Shown here one piece after another: positions 11,469 to 22,984 of a stretch of 64,000 nt of DNA; position 1 is the stretch's first letter, and each line of letters starts with the position of its first letter. The DNA is from Molossus alvarezi (Eukaryota > Chordata > Mammalia > Chiroptera > Molossidae): positions 48,548,571 through 48,612,570 of the forward strand of contig CM073891.1 of the NCBI GenBank assembly GCA_037176705.1, given 5' to 3'. A program made the translations under genes and the position numbers. The notes under the pieces were generated by a model. That model did no database searches. It saw nothing but the letters and a program-made list of their open reading frames with translations, and was not told where the DNA came from.

Positions 11469-11851
11469 AAAGACCAGTGGTTGGGTTTAGAATGTGGGGG
11501 ATTGTGGGAGATGAACAAGTACAGCATAGATTATTTTTAGGGTGTGAAAATTCTCTATAAATACCATAATAATAGATATGTCATTTTATATTTGTCCAGA
11601 ACCATAAAATGTATAACACCAATATTGAACTGTAATGTAAATAATGAACTTTGGGTGATTATGATGTCAATATAGATTCAACTGTAATAAGTGAACCCCA
11701 CGGTGGTGTATCTTATAATGGGGGAGGTTATTCCTGTGTGTGGGGGCAGTGGGTATGGGAAATTTCTGTATCTTCTCATTCTTACTGTGAACCTTAAACT
11801 GCTCTATAAAAAGAAATTCAATAAAAACAAAACAAAAGACAATAGACTCTA

Positions 11852-12070
11852 GCCCTGTTCAGTGTGGCTCAGTTGGTTGAGCATGGACCCGTGAACCTTG
11901 AGGTTGCTGGTTTGATTCCCAATCAGGGCACATGCCCAGGTTTTGGGCTTTATCCCCCATAGGAGGCGTTCAGGAGGCAGCAAATCAGTATTTCTCTCCC
12001 ATTGATGTTTCTCCCTCTCTCTCTCTATCCCGCTCTCCCTCTCCCTTCCTTTCTAAAATCAATAAAAACT
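11852..12070 (+). mobile_element. Ves SINE, first of a tandem pair
   Basis: Head gccctgttcagtgtggctcagttggttgagc..., CT-rich middle and aaaatcaataaaa tail. It sits directly after the L1 A-rich end and abuts the next SINE. Confidence 0.9.
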
Positions 12071-12299
12071 TTCTCAGTGGTTAGAGCATCAACCCGAGCA
12101 CTGAAGGGTCACTGGTTTGATTCCCTGTCAAGAGCTAATACCTGGGTGTCAGATTCAATCCCCAGCCTGGTCAGGTACTTGCAGGAAGCAATCAATATCT
12201 CTCTCACTCTGATGTTTCTCTTTCTCTCTCTCTCTCCACCTTCCCTCCCACTCTCTCTAAAAATCAATGGAAAAATACCCTCAGGTAAGGATCAACAAC
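12071..12299 (+). mobile_element. Ves SINE, 5'-truncated, second of pair
   Basis: Lacks the first ~15 bases of the head (begins ttctcagtggttagagc) and joins the tail of the preceding copy. Ends aataccctcaggtaaggatc. Confidence 0.88.
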
Positions 12300-12780
12300 A
12301 TAAATGCATTCATACATACATAAAAATGTATTTAAAAAAAACAAACCCATAGTCTCTAAAGTCAGAAATACTTGAAATCCAAAACTATCTCCACTACTTT
12401 TTAGTAATTTGAACTCAGGTTTTAACTTCTCTAAGACCTCAACTGCATCTGTAAAAAGGGAATATTCATAGTCTGACTTAATAGGAAAATACTGATATTT
12501 AAATAACATTGTGCATCCCACATGTTTAGCACAATGTCTCTAATGCTTTTATTCCAAGCTCATATTTGTGAACTACTTACTGGATATTCCACAGGAATCA
12601 AAAAATCACCATAATCACCAGCTAAAGTCTTATGATTTTTCACTGCTTTCATACCTACTATGCTTCCTGTGTTCCTGTCCTTTTGGTGTGGTACAGCCCT
12701 TAAATTCCTATGCATAGGACTGATCTTGACTTCTCCCTCTCAACCTTATTGTACACAAATGCTACCACATAATTAGGTTA
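12300..12780. other. non-coding spacer
   Basis: A short CATA-rich tract at 12305-12325 and otherwise unrecognised sequence; no gene seen. Confidence 0.45.
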
Positions 12781-13470
12781 ACAACCCAACACTCCTCTCC
12801 ATTTACTTTTCTGTATTGATATTCTCTTGTCTAATCTACTACATCATTCCCCCATTTGAAGACCATTCACACTTCCTAGTAATTCTCTACACTGCTGCTT
12901 AAGTGGTTTTTTTTAAGGCACATAATGTACTAATACTTTTTAAGCTGGGTTCACATTGCCATCCAGAAAAGTTTTGGATGGCATTTTCCCCAGTAAAATG
13001 TAGCTGGCCCTTTATAGTCTGGTCTTCCTATCTCTTTGGCCTCTTCTGCCAGCATTACAAATTTACATCACTATTCAGACATTTTGCTTACTTAAAGTTT
13101 TCTGTAGATTCTCTACTCTTTCATGCCATTTCCTCTTCCTGAGGCACATTTCATGTACTTTTTCATCTGCTTATTTTTTTCTTATCCTTTGAAACCCAAA
13201 TCAAGCTTCACCAAATCATTTCCCTTTTCAGCCTACACTGACAAATAATATGCCTTGCCATATCTTCACCACCTTTATAAACCATTATACTACTACAAAG
13301 ATTTGTTTTCCTGTCTTGCCAACTCGATACAAGCAACTTGATATCAAGGGTTATATTGAGTTCAAATCAATATCCTAACAACTAACAAGTCATTAGAACA
13401 TAAAATGTGCTTATATAATATGTGTGAATACTGGAAGAAAAGAATGAAGGAATAGATGGATGAAAGCATA
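12780..13470 (+). repeat. L2-like LINE fragment
   Basis: C/T-rich phrases through the body and a 3' end with 'cttgccaactcgatacaag ... aaaatgtgcttatata ... gaatgaaggaa' follow the layout of L2 3' ends. Diverged; boundaries approximate. Confidence 0.45.
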
Positions 13471-13569
13471 CAAGGAAAGATGGTGGTGAGGAGTGATGGA
13501 AAGAGAGAGGAATAGAGATAAATTAGACCAGATATTATTTTGGAAAGATCATTTAAACAAATAGAATGT

Positions 13570-13827
13570 GCCCTGGTCTGTTTGCTTCAGCAGTTAGAGC
13601 ATCAGCCCATGGACCAAAGAGTCACCTGTTTGATTCCAGCCAAGGACACGTACCTCAGTTGCAGTTTGTCCCTGGCCCTGGTCGGGGTTGTGCGGGAGGC
13701 AACCAGTTGGTATGACTCTTTCACATGGATGTTTCTCTCTCTCTCCCTCTCTCTCCCTCCCTCCCACTCCATCCAAAGGTAAATAGAAAAATATCCTCAG
13801 GCAAGGACTTAAAAAAAAAGACTAAAT
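13570..13827 (+). mobile_element. Ves SINE
   Basis: Begins gccctggtctgtttgcttc and ends in an A-run after atcctcaggcaaggac. Flanked by aaatagaatgt at 13559-13569 and 13828-13838. Confidence 0.94.
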
Positions 13828-13838
13828 AAATAGAATGT

Positions 13839-14999
13839 AAAACATTTAATGAGTTTCAGATAAAACAAGGAACTGAACTATGTTTTAGAGTTATCTGAAT
13901 ATGTATAGTAATCTGGGAATTCATTCTAAATCCACCCAGTCATTTAGAGTTTTGAATAACATTGTTCCTTTCAATATAGATAAGTATTATAAACTGCAAT
14001 AATATTGTAATATTTTATTTCATTTATTCTAAGATGCCATCTATTTTAAGATTACAATACTTTATGTATCCCTTAAAAAGAAAACAGTATCAAATAAACC
14101 CTAACAAAATTATATGGTACATCTTCACTTCAGAAATGTTAAAATATAAAAAATAAACATTGTAGAATCTATAAAATATAAGCTATAAAGTGACAAAATT
14201 CTGATGGTGCATTCATTATGTACCCCAAAAGGAAAGAGAGACATTTAATATTGCCTTATAATCCTGGAGCTTGCAAATACCAGTCAGAGAACCACAGAAT
14301 AATTTTAATTTTGGCTCTAAAATTTTCAGTAGTTACTGCCAAGAGAGAAACATAGTATTTTACATGACTCAGAGGGTCTATAAAACATTGTGAGTTCAAG
14401 TAAAACAAATTATTCTAGGTACAAAGACAAGAGAAAAATTTCTATCGTAGGTAATAGTTAATTCTTTGGTGCTCTCCTATGCAAAAAGGATTGCCGTAAA
14501 ACCTGGAAATGCTCTTATGCAATACACCATTCACCTTAACATTGCAAACCCAATCAAGCTTCTAGAGACAATACTTTTTTCCCCATGTTTTCCCTTTCAA
14601 AGATTTAAATAATATATGCCCAAATATAGTTAATGTTTCACAAGTATTTTTCCTTCAATATTATAATATTGTTCAAAAAACTTATTTGATTAATAAATTA
14701 GACATTGTTTTAAAACAAACTAAAATAAAAAAGATATGAGAGTTCTATGGTGGGATTCAAGGAATCAATGCAAGCATTAAGCCAGATACAGAGGGATCAA
14801 GTGGATGAACAAAAATTCTCTCGTGCAATTAAAAAGCAACATCCAGGTGAAATTTGCATAATAGCTCATCAGCAGTTAACTCAAAACTGAGTACAACTTT
14901 AACACAAATAATTGCAGGGTAAGTGTGCACTAAAGTAGAAGCTGTGATGGAGCTGTGATAGAGTCAGGTAGCATCTTTATGTCCAGGGAACTAATGTAG
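13839..14999. other. unique AT-rich DNA
   Basis: About 1.2 kb with no gene or named repeat that I can support. Confidence 0.5.
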
Positions 15000-15360
15000 A
15001 GCCTGGAGGCTATGACGTTTGTCTTATACATGTTCCACCCAGCATGTTTCTCCATGAACTTTTGAACTTTTCACCCATGTCTGAACTTTAATCTCCTCTA
15101 CACCATGACAACCAGACCATCTGCATTTCTTACTTTGAAAGAAGCCAACCCATTTTGCCAGTCAACATCTTTCATTTACATAACCAATCCTTATTAATTT
15201 AGTCAGAATTCTTCATTTACAAAAGAAGACTGGACTGAGGACAGTGGTGCTTTACAAGCCCTGCCTTTCTTTGTTTTCTCCAGAACACAATTATGTTGCT
15301 ACCTGAGTCTGTGCCTTGGATTGCAATCCCTTCTTTGCTGAAATAAATGACTTTTTAAAG
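15000..15360 (+). mobile_element. possible LTR fragment
   Basis: A locally less AT-rich block with a C/T-rich body and an AATAAA signal near 15341 followed by a short terminal part, the order expected for an old LTR. No family, ends or duplication could be assigned. Confidence 0.25.
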
Positions 15361-15438
15361 CATTGTCAATGACAAGCAATTTCCTGCTCAGGAATTTAAT
15401 TTTGTTGAATCAGTTGACCAACTTCACAGATAGGTATA

Positions 15439-15744
15439 CAGTCGGCCCTCATTTATTGCGGTTAACCAGTTCCAGACTCTACCGCAATAAATGAATTTCC
15501 CTGAAGTAGGATTCTTTATTTATACAGTCGTCCCTTGCCACTTCGCGCTTCGACTTTCGCAGCTTCGCCCTATCGCGGTTTTTTCAAATAGTATAGAATA
15601 GTATAGTATAGTATAGTATAGTATAGTATAGTATAGTATAGTATAGTATAGTGTATAGCATAGCATAGCATAGCATAGCATATGAAAAAACCGCGATAGA
15701 GTGAAGCTGGGAAAGTTGAAGCACAAAGTAGCGAGGGACAACTG
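15439..15744. mobile_element. mariner/Tigger-like foldback DNA element
   Basis: A non-autonomous DNA transposon without coding sequence. It begins CAGTCGGCCCTC (15439) and ends GAGGGACAACTG (15744), terminal inverted repeats with TA on each side (15437-15438, 15745-15746). Inside, a second inverted-repeat pair of about 65 bp starts at CAGTCGTCCC (15525) and ends at the same right terminus, so the right two thirds can fold into a long hairpin around a pentanucleotide array. The left arm 15439-15524 carries its own 13-bp hairpin. The second copy at 30600-30778 has the same two-part left arm, so the composite structure is a family trait. TA flanks and the termini point to Tc1/mariner superfamily (pogo/Tigger or mariner); the exact family is not known to me. 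Confidence 0.8.
15587..15662. repeat. (TATAG)n/(CATAG)n core
   Basis: About eleven TATAG units followed by five CATAG-type units, located at the loop of the mariner foldback element. Overlapping short frames here merely translate the repeat. Confidence 0.95.
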
Positions 15745-15863
15745 TAGTAGTTCAAATAAAATTTAAATGTTCCAACCATAACACAGTAAAATAAGCATAA
15801 ATTTTTGCAAGTCCAAAAATTCTTGTTTCTATCTCCACTTCCATAGTTAAAATGCAGTGTCTT

Positions 15864-16133
15864 CCCTGACTGGTTTGCTCAGTGGTTAGAGCATTGGCCT
15901 GCGCACCAAAGAGTCATAGGGGCCAATTCTCCACCAAAGACGTGTACCTCGGTTGCAGTTCCATCACCAACCTGGTTGGGGTTGTGCAGGAGGCAACCAA
16001 TTGATGTGTCTCTCTCACATCAGTGTTTCTCTCTCTTCCTCCCTCCCTCTTTCCCACACTATCTAAAAAAAAAAAAATCAATGAAAAAATATCCTTGGGT
16101 GAGGATTAAAATACATACATACATAAATAAATG
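15864..16133 (+). mobile_element. Ves SINE
   Basis: tRNA-like head (ctcagtggttagagcattgg), CT-rich middle, A-run and CATA/AATA tail. Flanked by aaaatgcagtgtctt (15849-15863) and aaaatgtagtatctt (16134-16148), 15 bp with two differences. Confidence 0.94.
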
Positions 16134-16148
16134 AAAATGTAGTATCTT

Positions 16149-17195
16149 GCATATTTTTATTTGCTCAAAGAACTAAATTATATTTTAACCATCCTAGTTG
16201 TAAATTCAATCCTCCCACACCTGAAAATCTTCTGAAGGGTTTAAATAGTTACTGCACTGCCATCATAACTTCATAAATAGGAAAGAGCATATTTTTGATA
16301 ATAAAAATCTTTACTTGTTTTTATACTATTTTTTTTCTAACATCACAAATAATCCTAAAATACATTCAAACCCTACAGGGCCACATTGTGGAATAAAATG
16401 GGACGCCTTCCTACCCACTGGGCAAGAATGGAATGGCGAATGATGAGAAGAAAGTGCCTAGAGAAGAATTTTAGAATGAGATCCATAATGACCTGTGACA
16501 TTCCGTCACAATTACTTATTGGTTTTATTTGAAGAGACTCACTACAGGCTTTTTGGAAAAAATAATTTTAAAATTATGAACTTTCACTTTGGGTGAAACA
16601 AAGAGAACCTCTGAAGAATCTATTTTAACCTAAAAACACCAGCATACAATTATTTAGTTGGTTTATTATCCCCAATATTATGTTTCCATTGTGCATGTGG
16701 ACCTTTTATGATAGTCTCCATCAGTTAGACACTATTCAAGTCTGTTTTTAAAAGGCAGCATTTGCAAAGCTGTAAAAGTCAATTATTTGCAGACATTTAA
16801 AAAAAGGCTGTCAGAAGGTATAAAAATGCTTTTACAAATTTGTGAATTTTCTAGAAAACAAGAACAATACTATTGAATTTTTTTTTTAATGTGTGGGGGT
16901 GAAGAGCTCTCTATAATATTTTGTTTTACTCCTAGTTTTGATTTTACACAATAAGAAAAAAATTATTGTGTAAAGACAGGAAAATAATTCAAAATAAATA
17001 AAATACTGCTTTCAAATTTAAATTCAGGCCAATTATAAAAATGCTACTATTCTTTTAGAAATCTAATCACCTAAATGCTTCATTTAGTCCTGTGTGAGAA
17101 GGCATTTAGCTTCTCTCTTGGGTAGGTGCCAGGATTTACATCAGTATAGATATTTTAATGCAATAGTTTATAGGCAACTTATATTTTATTGATTC
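16149..17195. other. unique AT-rich DNA
   Basis: No gene or named repeat recognised. 16380-16510 is a little less AT-rich than its surroundings. Confidence 0.45.
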
Positions 17196-17680
17196 AGGCA
17201 ATTTAGCAGTATTTTTCAAAGTATGTGGCCTCTGAATCAGAATGACTTAGAGAGCTTATTTATGTATTTATTTATTTATTTTATCCTCACTCGAGGATAT
17301 ATTTCCATTTTTTTGTTCAGATAGAGTGGGAGGAAGAGAGAGAGAGAGAAACATTGACATGAAAGGGACACATCAAGTGGCTGCCACCCGCATGACCCAA
17401 CCAGGGCCGGGGACAAACTGCAACTGAGGTACGTGCCCCTAGCGGGAATCGAACCCAGGTCTCTCTGGACCGCAGGCTGATGCTCTAACTGCTGAGCCAA
17501 ACCGGGCAGGGCGAGAGTTTATTTAAAAGGTAGATTTCTGGGCCTTATACTGCAGATTGGATCTCACAATCACTTTAGGAGTACTAGATATTAATAATTA
17601 AATTAATTTTGCATTTCCACATTTTTACCCTGACATCATTATGAACAACAAAATCTGACAGCCACTGCATTAAAACAAAT
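17195..17680 (+). mobile_element. MER5-like hAT relic split by a SINE
   Basis: 17195-17250 ('tttttcaaagtatgtggcct ... gaatcagaatgactt') and 17526-17680 ('gtagatttctgggcctta ... gattggatctcacaatcac') follow the order of the MER5A-type non-autonomous hAT element. The Ves SINE at 17263-17512 lies between the halves. Confidence 0.5.
17263..17512 (-). mobile_element. Ves SINE, antisense (ggtccagagagacc type)
   Basis: Reads gccctgcccggtttggctcagc on the minus strand; intact B box ggttcgattcc. Flanked by gagagcttattta (17250-17262) and gagagtttattta (17513-17525). A 74-codon minus frame runs through the head and is not a gene. Confidence 0.95.
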
Positions 17681-18017
17681 AGTACATATGCTTCTAGAAA
17701 AGGTCACTCACATTTTACCATTAAGAAATTGTGTTATTTTTGCATTGAACAACAGAAAATAACTCAGACTTTTCAAATATTAGAATTCAAATTGTTAAAC
17801 AGTTTTAGAAAAAAATTCATATATATATATATATTTGCCCTCAACCAAAATATTAAGTAATTCAAATTAGTCAATGATTATCTACATAGAATGAGAATAA
17901 AAATGCACCTATCCTTATGTAGTTGCTCAGCGGTCAGAAATAACCACCAAGCCACTATCACTGAGATTTAACCAGGGGAAATATTTATCTACCACCCATA
18001 TCTGTATGAATATTCTT

Positions 18018-18780
18018 GTTACTAAAAAGGGGACCTTGCCCTGATGGGTCTGCCTATGGCCGGTCCATGGTATGTGGGTTCTTGAGTTTGTGCAGGAAAA
18101 GTTTCACAGCATGAGTGCAGGTGAATTTTAGAGGACATTTATTATTAAAGCTGGGGACAATGAAACAAGAAAAAGCTGGGGAAATGAGCCTAGGCTGGTC
18201 TGCTTTGGCTCACTAAGAGGACAAAGAAAAGGGGACCTTGGGGACAGGTTCAGGGTCTTTCCTGGGATGAAGTGACACTACCCATTGCTGCCCTGGTTGC
18301 ATGCCTTGTGGGGTCCCTTAGAGTCTAGGAGATGCATGCCCGAGGGAGAAGAGAAAGGGGGAAAGGAAGGGGTGTACACCTGGGAAGGAGAGCGCCATAG
18401 GCCCTTTGTCTTGAGAATTTTATTTCTCTCTTGCTTTGAGAATCTTAGGGGAAGTCTCAGGGGAGGGTTTCCACAGAGTATTTACCAGTTTTCTAGGTGT
18501 GCTCCTTCAGGGCCGTGGTCTTCACTGATTGGTCATTGTCAGGGCAGGGGGTCCTTTACTCATTGCAGCTGGTTTTTATGTTGCCTACTTGGTTTTGTGG
18601 CTTTTCTCAGTCTGGAGCTGACATACAGCTGAGACCTAGATGTTATTTCTAGGGAGGTGACCTTCTGCATCTGCTGTCAATTGCTCTGCCAGTTTGTTCA
18701 GCTCTCTGTCTCAGTTTCCCTCAGTTCCACTTGTCCTGGCTTCCTGGCCTGTCTGATTCTGAAGCTATTTTTAATAGCCT
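18018..18780 (-). mobile_element. possible retroviral LTR, antisense
   Basis: A GC-richer block of about 760 bp in AT-rich surroundings. On the plus strand it has ggacatttattattaaagc near 18137, which on the minus strand gives a TTTAATAATAAA-type polyadenylation region, and CT-rich U3-like sequence further right. No gag, pol or env similarity seen. The 115-codon plus frame at 18285-18632 has no recognisable domain and I do not treat it as a gene. Alternative: unique GC-rich DNA. Confidence 0.4.
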
Positions 18781-18952
18781 AAAAGATTGATTTAACCTCC
18801 AAAATCCACAAATCCAAGATAATTGGAGGGTCAACTTTAGAACTATTAGAGATTAACATTGGAAGAAAGCTGAGGGTCATTAGTACAGTCACCTCATTTT
18901 ATGAAGTTGAAATCATTGATGGTAACATAAGGGTAGGAAAGATGCCAAAATT

Positions 18953-19192
18953 ATTTTTTTTTAATCCTCACCAGAGGATATATTTTTTCATTGAGTATAC
19001 AGGGAAAGGAAGGGAATGGGGGAGAGAGAGCAGGAAAGATTGATGAGAGAGGGAAACATCAGTTGCCTCCCATAGGTGCCCAAACTGGGACTGAACCCAC
19101 AATCTGGGTACATGCCCCAACCTGGAATTGAACCTTTGACCCTTCCGTGTACAGGATGACACTCTAATCAACTGAACTACACTGGCCAGGGC
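18953..19192 (-). mobile_element. Ves SINE, antisense
   Basis: Minus-strand head gccctggccagtgtag..., CT-rich middle and tcctcaccagagg tail on the plus strand. Flanks ccaaaattatt and ccagaattctt are a weak duplication. Confidence 0.9.
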
Positions 19193-19228
19193 AACACCAG
19201 AATTCTTGATTTTTACTCTATTACTCTT

Positions 19229-19446
19229 ATTTTTTCATTGATTTTTAGAGAGAGAGGAAGGGAGAAGGGGAGAGAGAGAAAGAAAGAAACATTAATGTGA
19301 GAGTGAAACATATATCAGCTGTCTTTTGCATGCCCCTTACTGGGGGATCAAGCCCAAAACCCCAGCATGAGCCCCACTTGGGAATCAAACCACTAACCTT
19401 TTGGTGCACTGGACGATGCCAAACTAACAGCCACACCAGTCAGGGC
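19229..19446 (-). mobile_element. Ves SINE, antisense
   Basis: Minus-strand head gccctgactggtgtggc; tail ttttcattgatttttagag on the plus strand. Duplicated flank attactctt at 19220-19228 and 19454-19462. Confidence 0.92.
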
Positions 19447-19462
19447 AGAATCAATTACTCTT

Positions 19463-20714
19463 TACTATTCTCTAAAACACACAACCTCCTTATATTTTGT
19501 CTCATAAGTTTCTTAAATAATAAAAAATTATCTTTCAACAGCTTTTAATTACTTGATGAGGCTGCCACAAATAATCTGTCTTAAATCTGATTTTTATTTT
19601 CATCTAGCATGCATCTCAAGTGTCTGTTCTATAATTTGAATATAGTGTAGAGATGTTATGTATATCAACACCTCACCAAAGTTCATACAATTAAGCCAAC
19701 TAATTACTTTTTAAATGCTCATTATTTAATCACTAAGGTATTTTTTAAAAGTTTTGTTTTCCTTAGCATCCCATACCTACCTATCAACATACTTCACTTT
19801 AAAGAAAAAAATTAGATTTGGAACTTACTAAGGACTATAATGGAAAGGAAGTCCAAATTTTATAATTTGCATACTTTATGGTTTCACATAATTAAACTTG
19901 AGTTATAATGTATAAAGCAGTGAAGACTTGGAGTATTTTATGTCTACTTCTGAAAATTTATATTTGTGATGGAAAGAATACAGACAGTGTTACTCAAAAT
20001 CTTCTGGATAAAATACAATGAATTACTTTGAGTTTATAATAATGAGAGACCAGAAAACTGGATCCTGCATTTATTGCCATTTCCAATAGGACAGAACAAA
20101 ATGATCTAATCTCTTGAGGGAATAGAAAGCGGGCAGTTTGGGGCTTCTGAAATTTAACTAGAGAAGTTTACTTTGAAAAGAAGACAGGTGGGGCCAGGTA
20201 CCAGTCCTCATATACATTTAAGACTCAGGCCTACTTCATGTGGCTACAGAACTTAGAACTCTGGGTAGAAGTCAAAAGAATACAGACTTCAGTTCATCTA
20301 TTTGGAAGAATATTCTCACATTCAGAAATGTTTGAAATCAGGACAGTCTGCCTCATGTTATCTGAAGATTTGGGCATCGAATATGGAGTTTGTTTTTACA
20401 TGTCATCTAGTGAAAGTAACTTCCAAGGAAACTGCAGCCTCTACGTTGCAAACTCAAAGTGCAGCATATTCTGAACCACTGTCATGGCACTTAGATCTCA
20501 CAATTTCTCAAAAAGAATTCAATCCTTTTGGAAGACAAAAGCCATAAAAGAAGCTGAGGCACTTCTCTTACAGATAGTCTGACGTCAGTTATAGCATTAA
20601 ACTACAGACAAAACTAAAACTCTGTTATATGTTGTGCAGTTTACAATTCTCAAGGGCAACTGTGAATTTCATAAAATATATCAGTATGGATCAATTATAT
20701 ATACATTTGCTAAT
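19463..20714. other. unique DNA
   Basis: No gene recognised. Overlapping 78- and 81-codon plus frames at 20238-20547 have no domain I can name and no splice context that stands out. Confidence 0.45.
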
Positions 20715-20965
20715 ATTTAGCAAACACTCAATATGTGTCAGGTATTATTCAAAAAACATTACATGAATTCATTTAATCCTCACAACTACTCTGCTATCAT
20801 TTCCTATTTTACAGGCAAAGAGACTAAGTGGGCAGGTGGAGTGTGTTCTATGACCACATCTGTATCATCAGCAAGTGACGGAGTCAAAATTGAACCTTGG
20901 CAATATGACTCTTGCCCTCTTAGCAACTGTGCAATGTCACATCCACGTAGGCAGCCAGCGCTTTC
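20715..20965 (-). repeat. MIR, antisense
   Basis: Good match in order to reverse-complement MIR: 'caatatgtgtcaggtattattc', 'atttaatcctcacaactac', 'cctattttacaggcaaagag', then 'aattgaaccttggcaatatg'. The 91-codon frame across it is repeat sequence. Confidence 0.8.
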
Positions 20966-22130
20966 CAGACACTCAATAATGGGATTAGTGGAATGTCAGC
21001 TTCTGTGAATGAAGCATTATCAAGCATGAACAATGACAATACTCATTTGAGCAAAATTACCATTCCTTCCTTAAGAAATAGCTATTCCCTCCTATCTCTA
21101 AAACGAATGCAAACTATAAATGACCTCGAATTAGAAAAAAACTAAAAATTAATTTTATTTTGTTATAAGTACAACTATCAACTTTTATAAGCTATAGTAT
21201 CTTAAAAATTGAGAGAACGTGTAAATATTTCATTATATATATTAGTATATATATAGTATAGAGCATTAATATAATTTAAAAATAAGAGAGAATCAACCAA
21301 TAAATGAATGCCTTGGTTCACATACAATAATCACTCTGAAATTTCTGGCTTTAAAAGGATTGTAAAAATAAAAATCATGAGAAAGTTTCATTTTAGTATA
21401 AACAAAAGTAACCATCAATTGATTTTTTTAATAAAAAATGAGAGTAGGCTTAAAATATAGTCATGACCGAAATATAACTAACAAATCTGCTATGCATTAT
21501 TGATAAACAGTCTGCCAGGAGGGACCTGAGCAAGTGCGGAAGTGCAGACCATCCAGCCTGGTGGTAAGGAGGGAAGTGCTCTGCCATCTGAAAGGAGTGT
21601 CAGGACAGAAATCTCCAAGACAGGTCACAGAGGAATCAGCGTAGGAGACAGGAATCAAGTTCCCTCCAGTTAAATAGAGAGCAGAAAAGGCAGCAAAATA
21701 GTAAAAGATACAGAAGGCCAAGTCTTAACATAAAATAATGTCTGTCTTTCAGAAGTGTGCTGAGTGTGAACCTGTATGTGAGAGGAGGTTAAGATGACAG
21801 TAGCATTATTCTCTTGGTCAATGGGAAAATCAGAAGAGAAACAAAAACTATCTAAAGATTTCCATGGCTTCTAGAGAGCTGTAATTAATATTCATTTTTT
21901 GTGGCTTATATCATCTTTACTATACTAAGAAGAGAGTTGCATAGACCTAACACACATCTGAATAAATTGCCCCGTAAAGTTATTTTTTTAACTTGTACAA
22001 CCCAATGTTTACATACTGCAAAGACAGCAGGTAAAAGATGTCACCTTAGAAATCCAAAACCAAATTTGAAAGTCTAATGGCCTTCATTGGTAGATGGTCA
22101 GACAGCCCCCTTTAAACGCCCCTACCCTCA
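20966..22130. other. unique DNA
   Basis: AT-rich to 21490, then a less AT-rich stretch 21495-21720 with no recognisable similarity; no gene supported. Confidence 0.45.
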
Positions 22131-22132
22131 CC

Positions 22133-22239
22133 GCCACACACACACACACCCTCTCCCTCTCCCTCTCTCCCTTCCCCTCCCCCCTCCTCCTCCCCCTCTC
22201 CCTCTCCCTCTCCCTCTCTCTCTTTCTCTCTCTCTCTCT
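22133..22239. repeat. CA repeat and 90-bp polypyrimidine tract
   Basis: (CA)7 followed by an almost uninterrupted C/T tract of CCCTCT-type units, with a C-rich centre (22170-22196). The opposing strand is a G/A tract. Confidence 0.93.
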
Positions 22240-22980
22240 GGCCCTATCCATGAAGTGTCCCATATGCTCCCAGAGATAAAATCAGGATGCGGCTCCTTGC
22301 TGCTGGGCTCTGGCTGGTGCTGAGGATGCTGTTTGTGACTTTGCTTCAGTAATTGCCAGTTTCTCTGCCAGAAAGGCCACCTGACCTGCTGCTCATTATT
22401 GCTCCCTGTTCTGCAGCTTCCAGAGATAAGGGCTTGACCTGTTCCAGACTGCTGCTCACAGCACAGCCCCTTCCCTAAATGTGATGACATTACCACTCCA
22501 CCCTCTGCCACAATACTCTCTCTTCCCTGACATCAAGAGAACTCACCCAATCTTCCATATATCACTCTTTGAGAGGGCACCTTCGGAGCAAGATACAAAG
22601 AATCACACAGTTCTTTTTTACTCCAGAAACTGTTTCTCCTAGGTGCATAAAATTCACCAATGGCAGGAGGGTGGGTGCTGGCTGGTTCTGGGCAGGACCA
22701 AGAAGCAGTGAATTAAACCAGTACTCATTTGTCCCTTTAGTCACGGTTGCTGAGTCCTATTCCACAATGATGATACCATTTATAGATTTTTTTTCTTATG
22801 GGCAACACAGTACATCCTGATAATCTGATTTCTGTTACTGCTGTGAACCACAGACTGCCAGCCCACAGTTTATTAGATATACCAGAATAGGTCTAATATT
22901 CAACTTTGGAAAGCTTTTATTTATTTTACAAAATTTTTTTCTGCCCCATATAAATTGGGTAAAATGAAAATAGATATGTG
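22240..22980. other. unique DNA, GC-richer than neighbours
   Basis: 22260-22520 is rich in CTG/CAG-like words and may be an eroded repeat, but I cannot assign it. No gene supported. Confidence 0.4.
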
Positions 22981-22984
22981 GATG

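Larger units (their letters stand above)
10443..11826 (+). mobile_element. old L1 3' end (ORF2 C-terminus and 3'UTR)
   Basis: Continues the L1 of 8105-10330. 10785-11250 corresponds to the ORF2 C-terminal region (ctggtgaggatgtg, tggaatattatttt). The 3'UTR follows and ends near 11826 in aataaaaacaaaacaaaa. About 300 bp of ORF2 are missing where 10578-10765 is present, and a SINE interrupts at 11267-11468. Confidence 0.85.

Noticed and set aside
15595..15690. repeat array considered as CRISPR-like or satellite
   Set aside because: Units are 5 bp with no spacers, within a mammalian DNA transposon.
18285..18632. 115-codon plus-strand frame
   Set aside because: Inside the LTR-like GC-rich block; no similarity to a retroviral or cellular protein that I can see.
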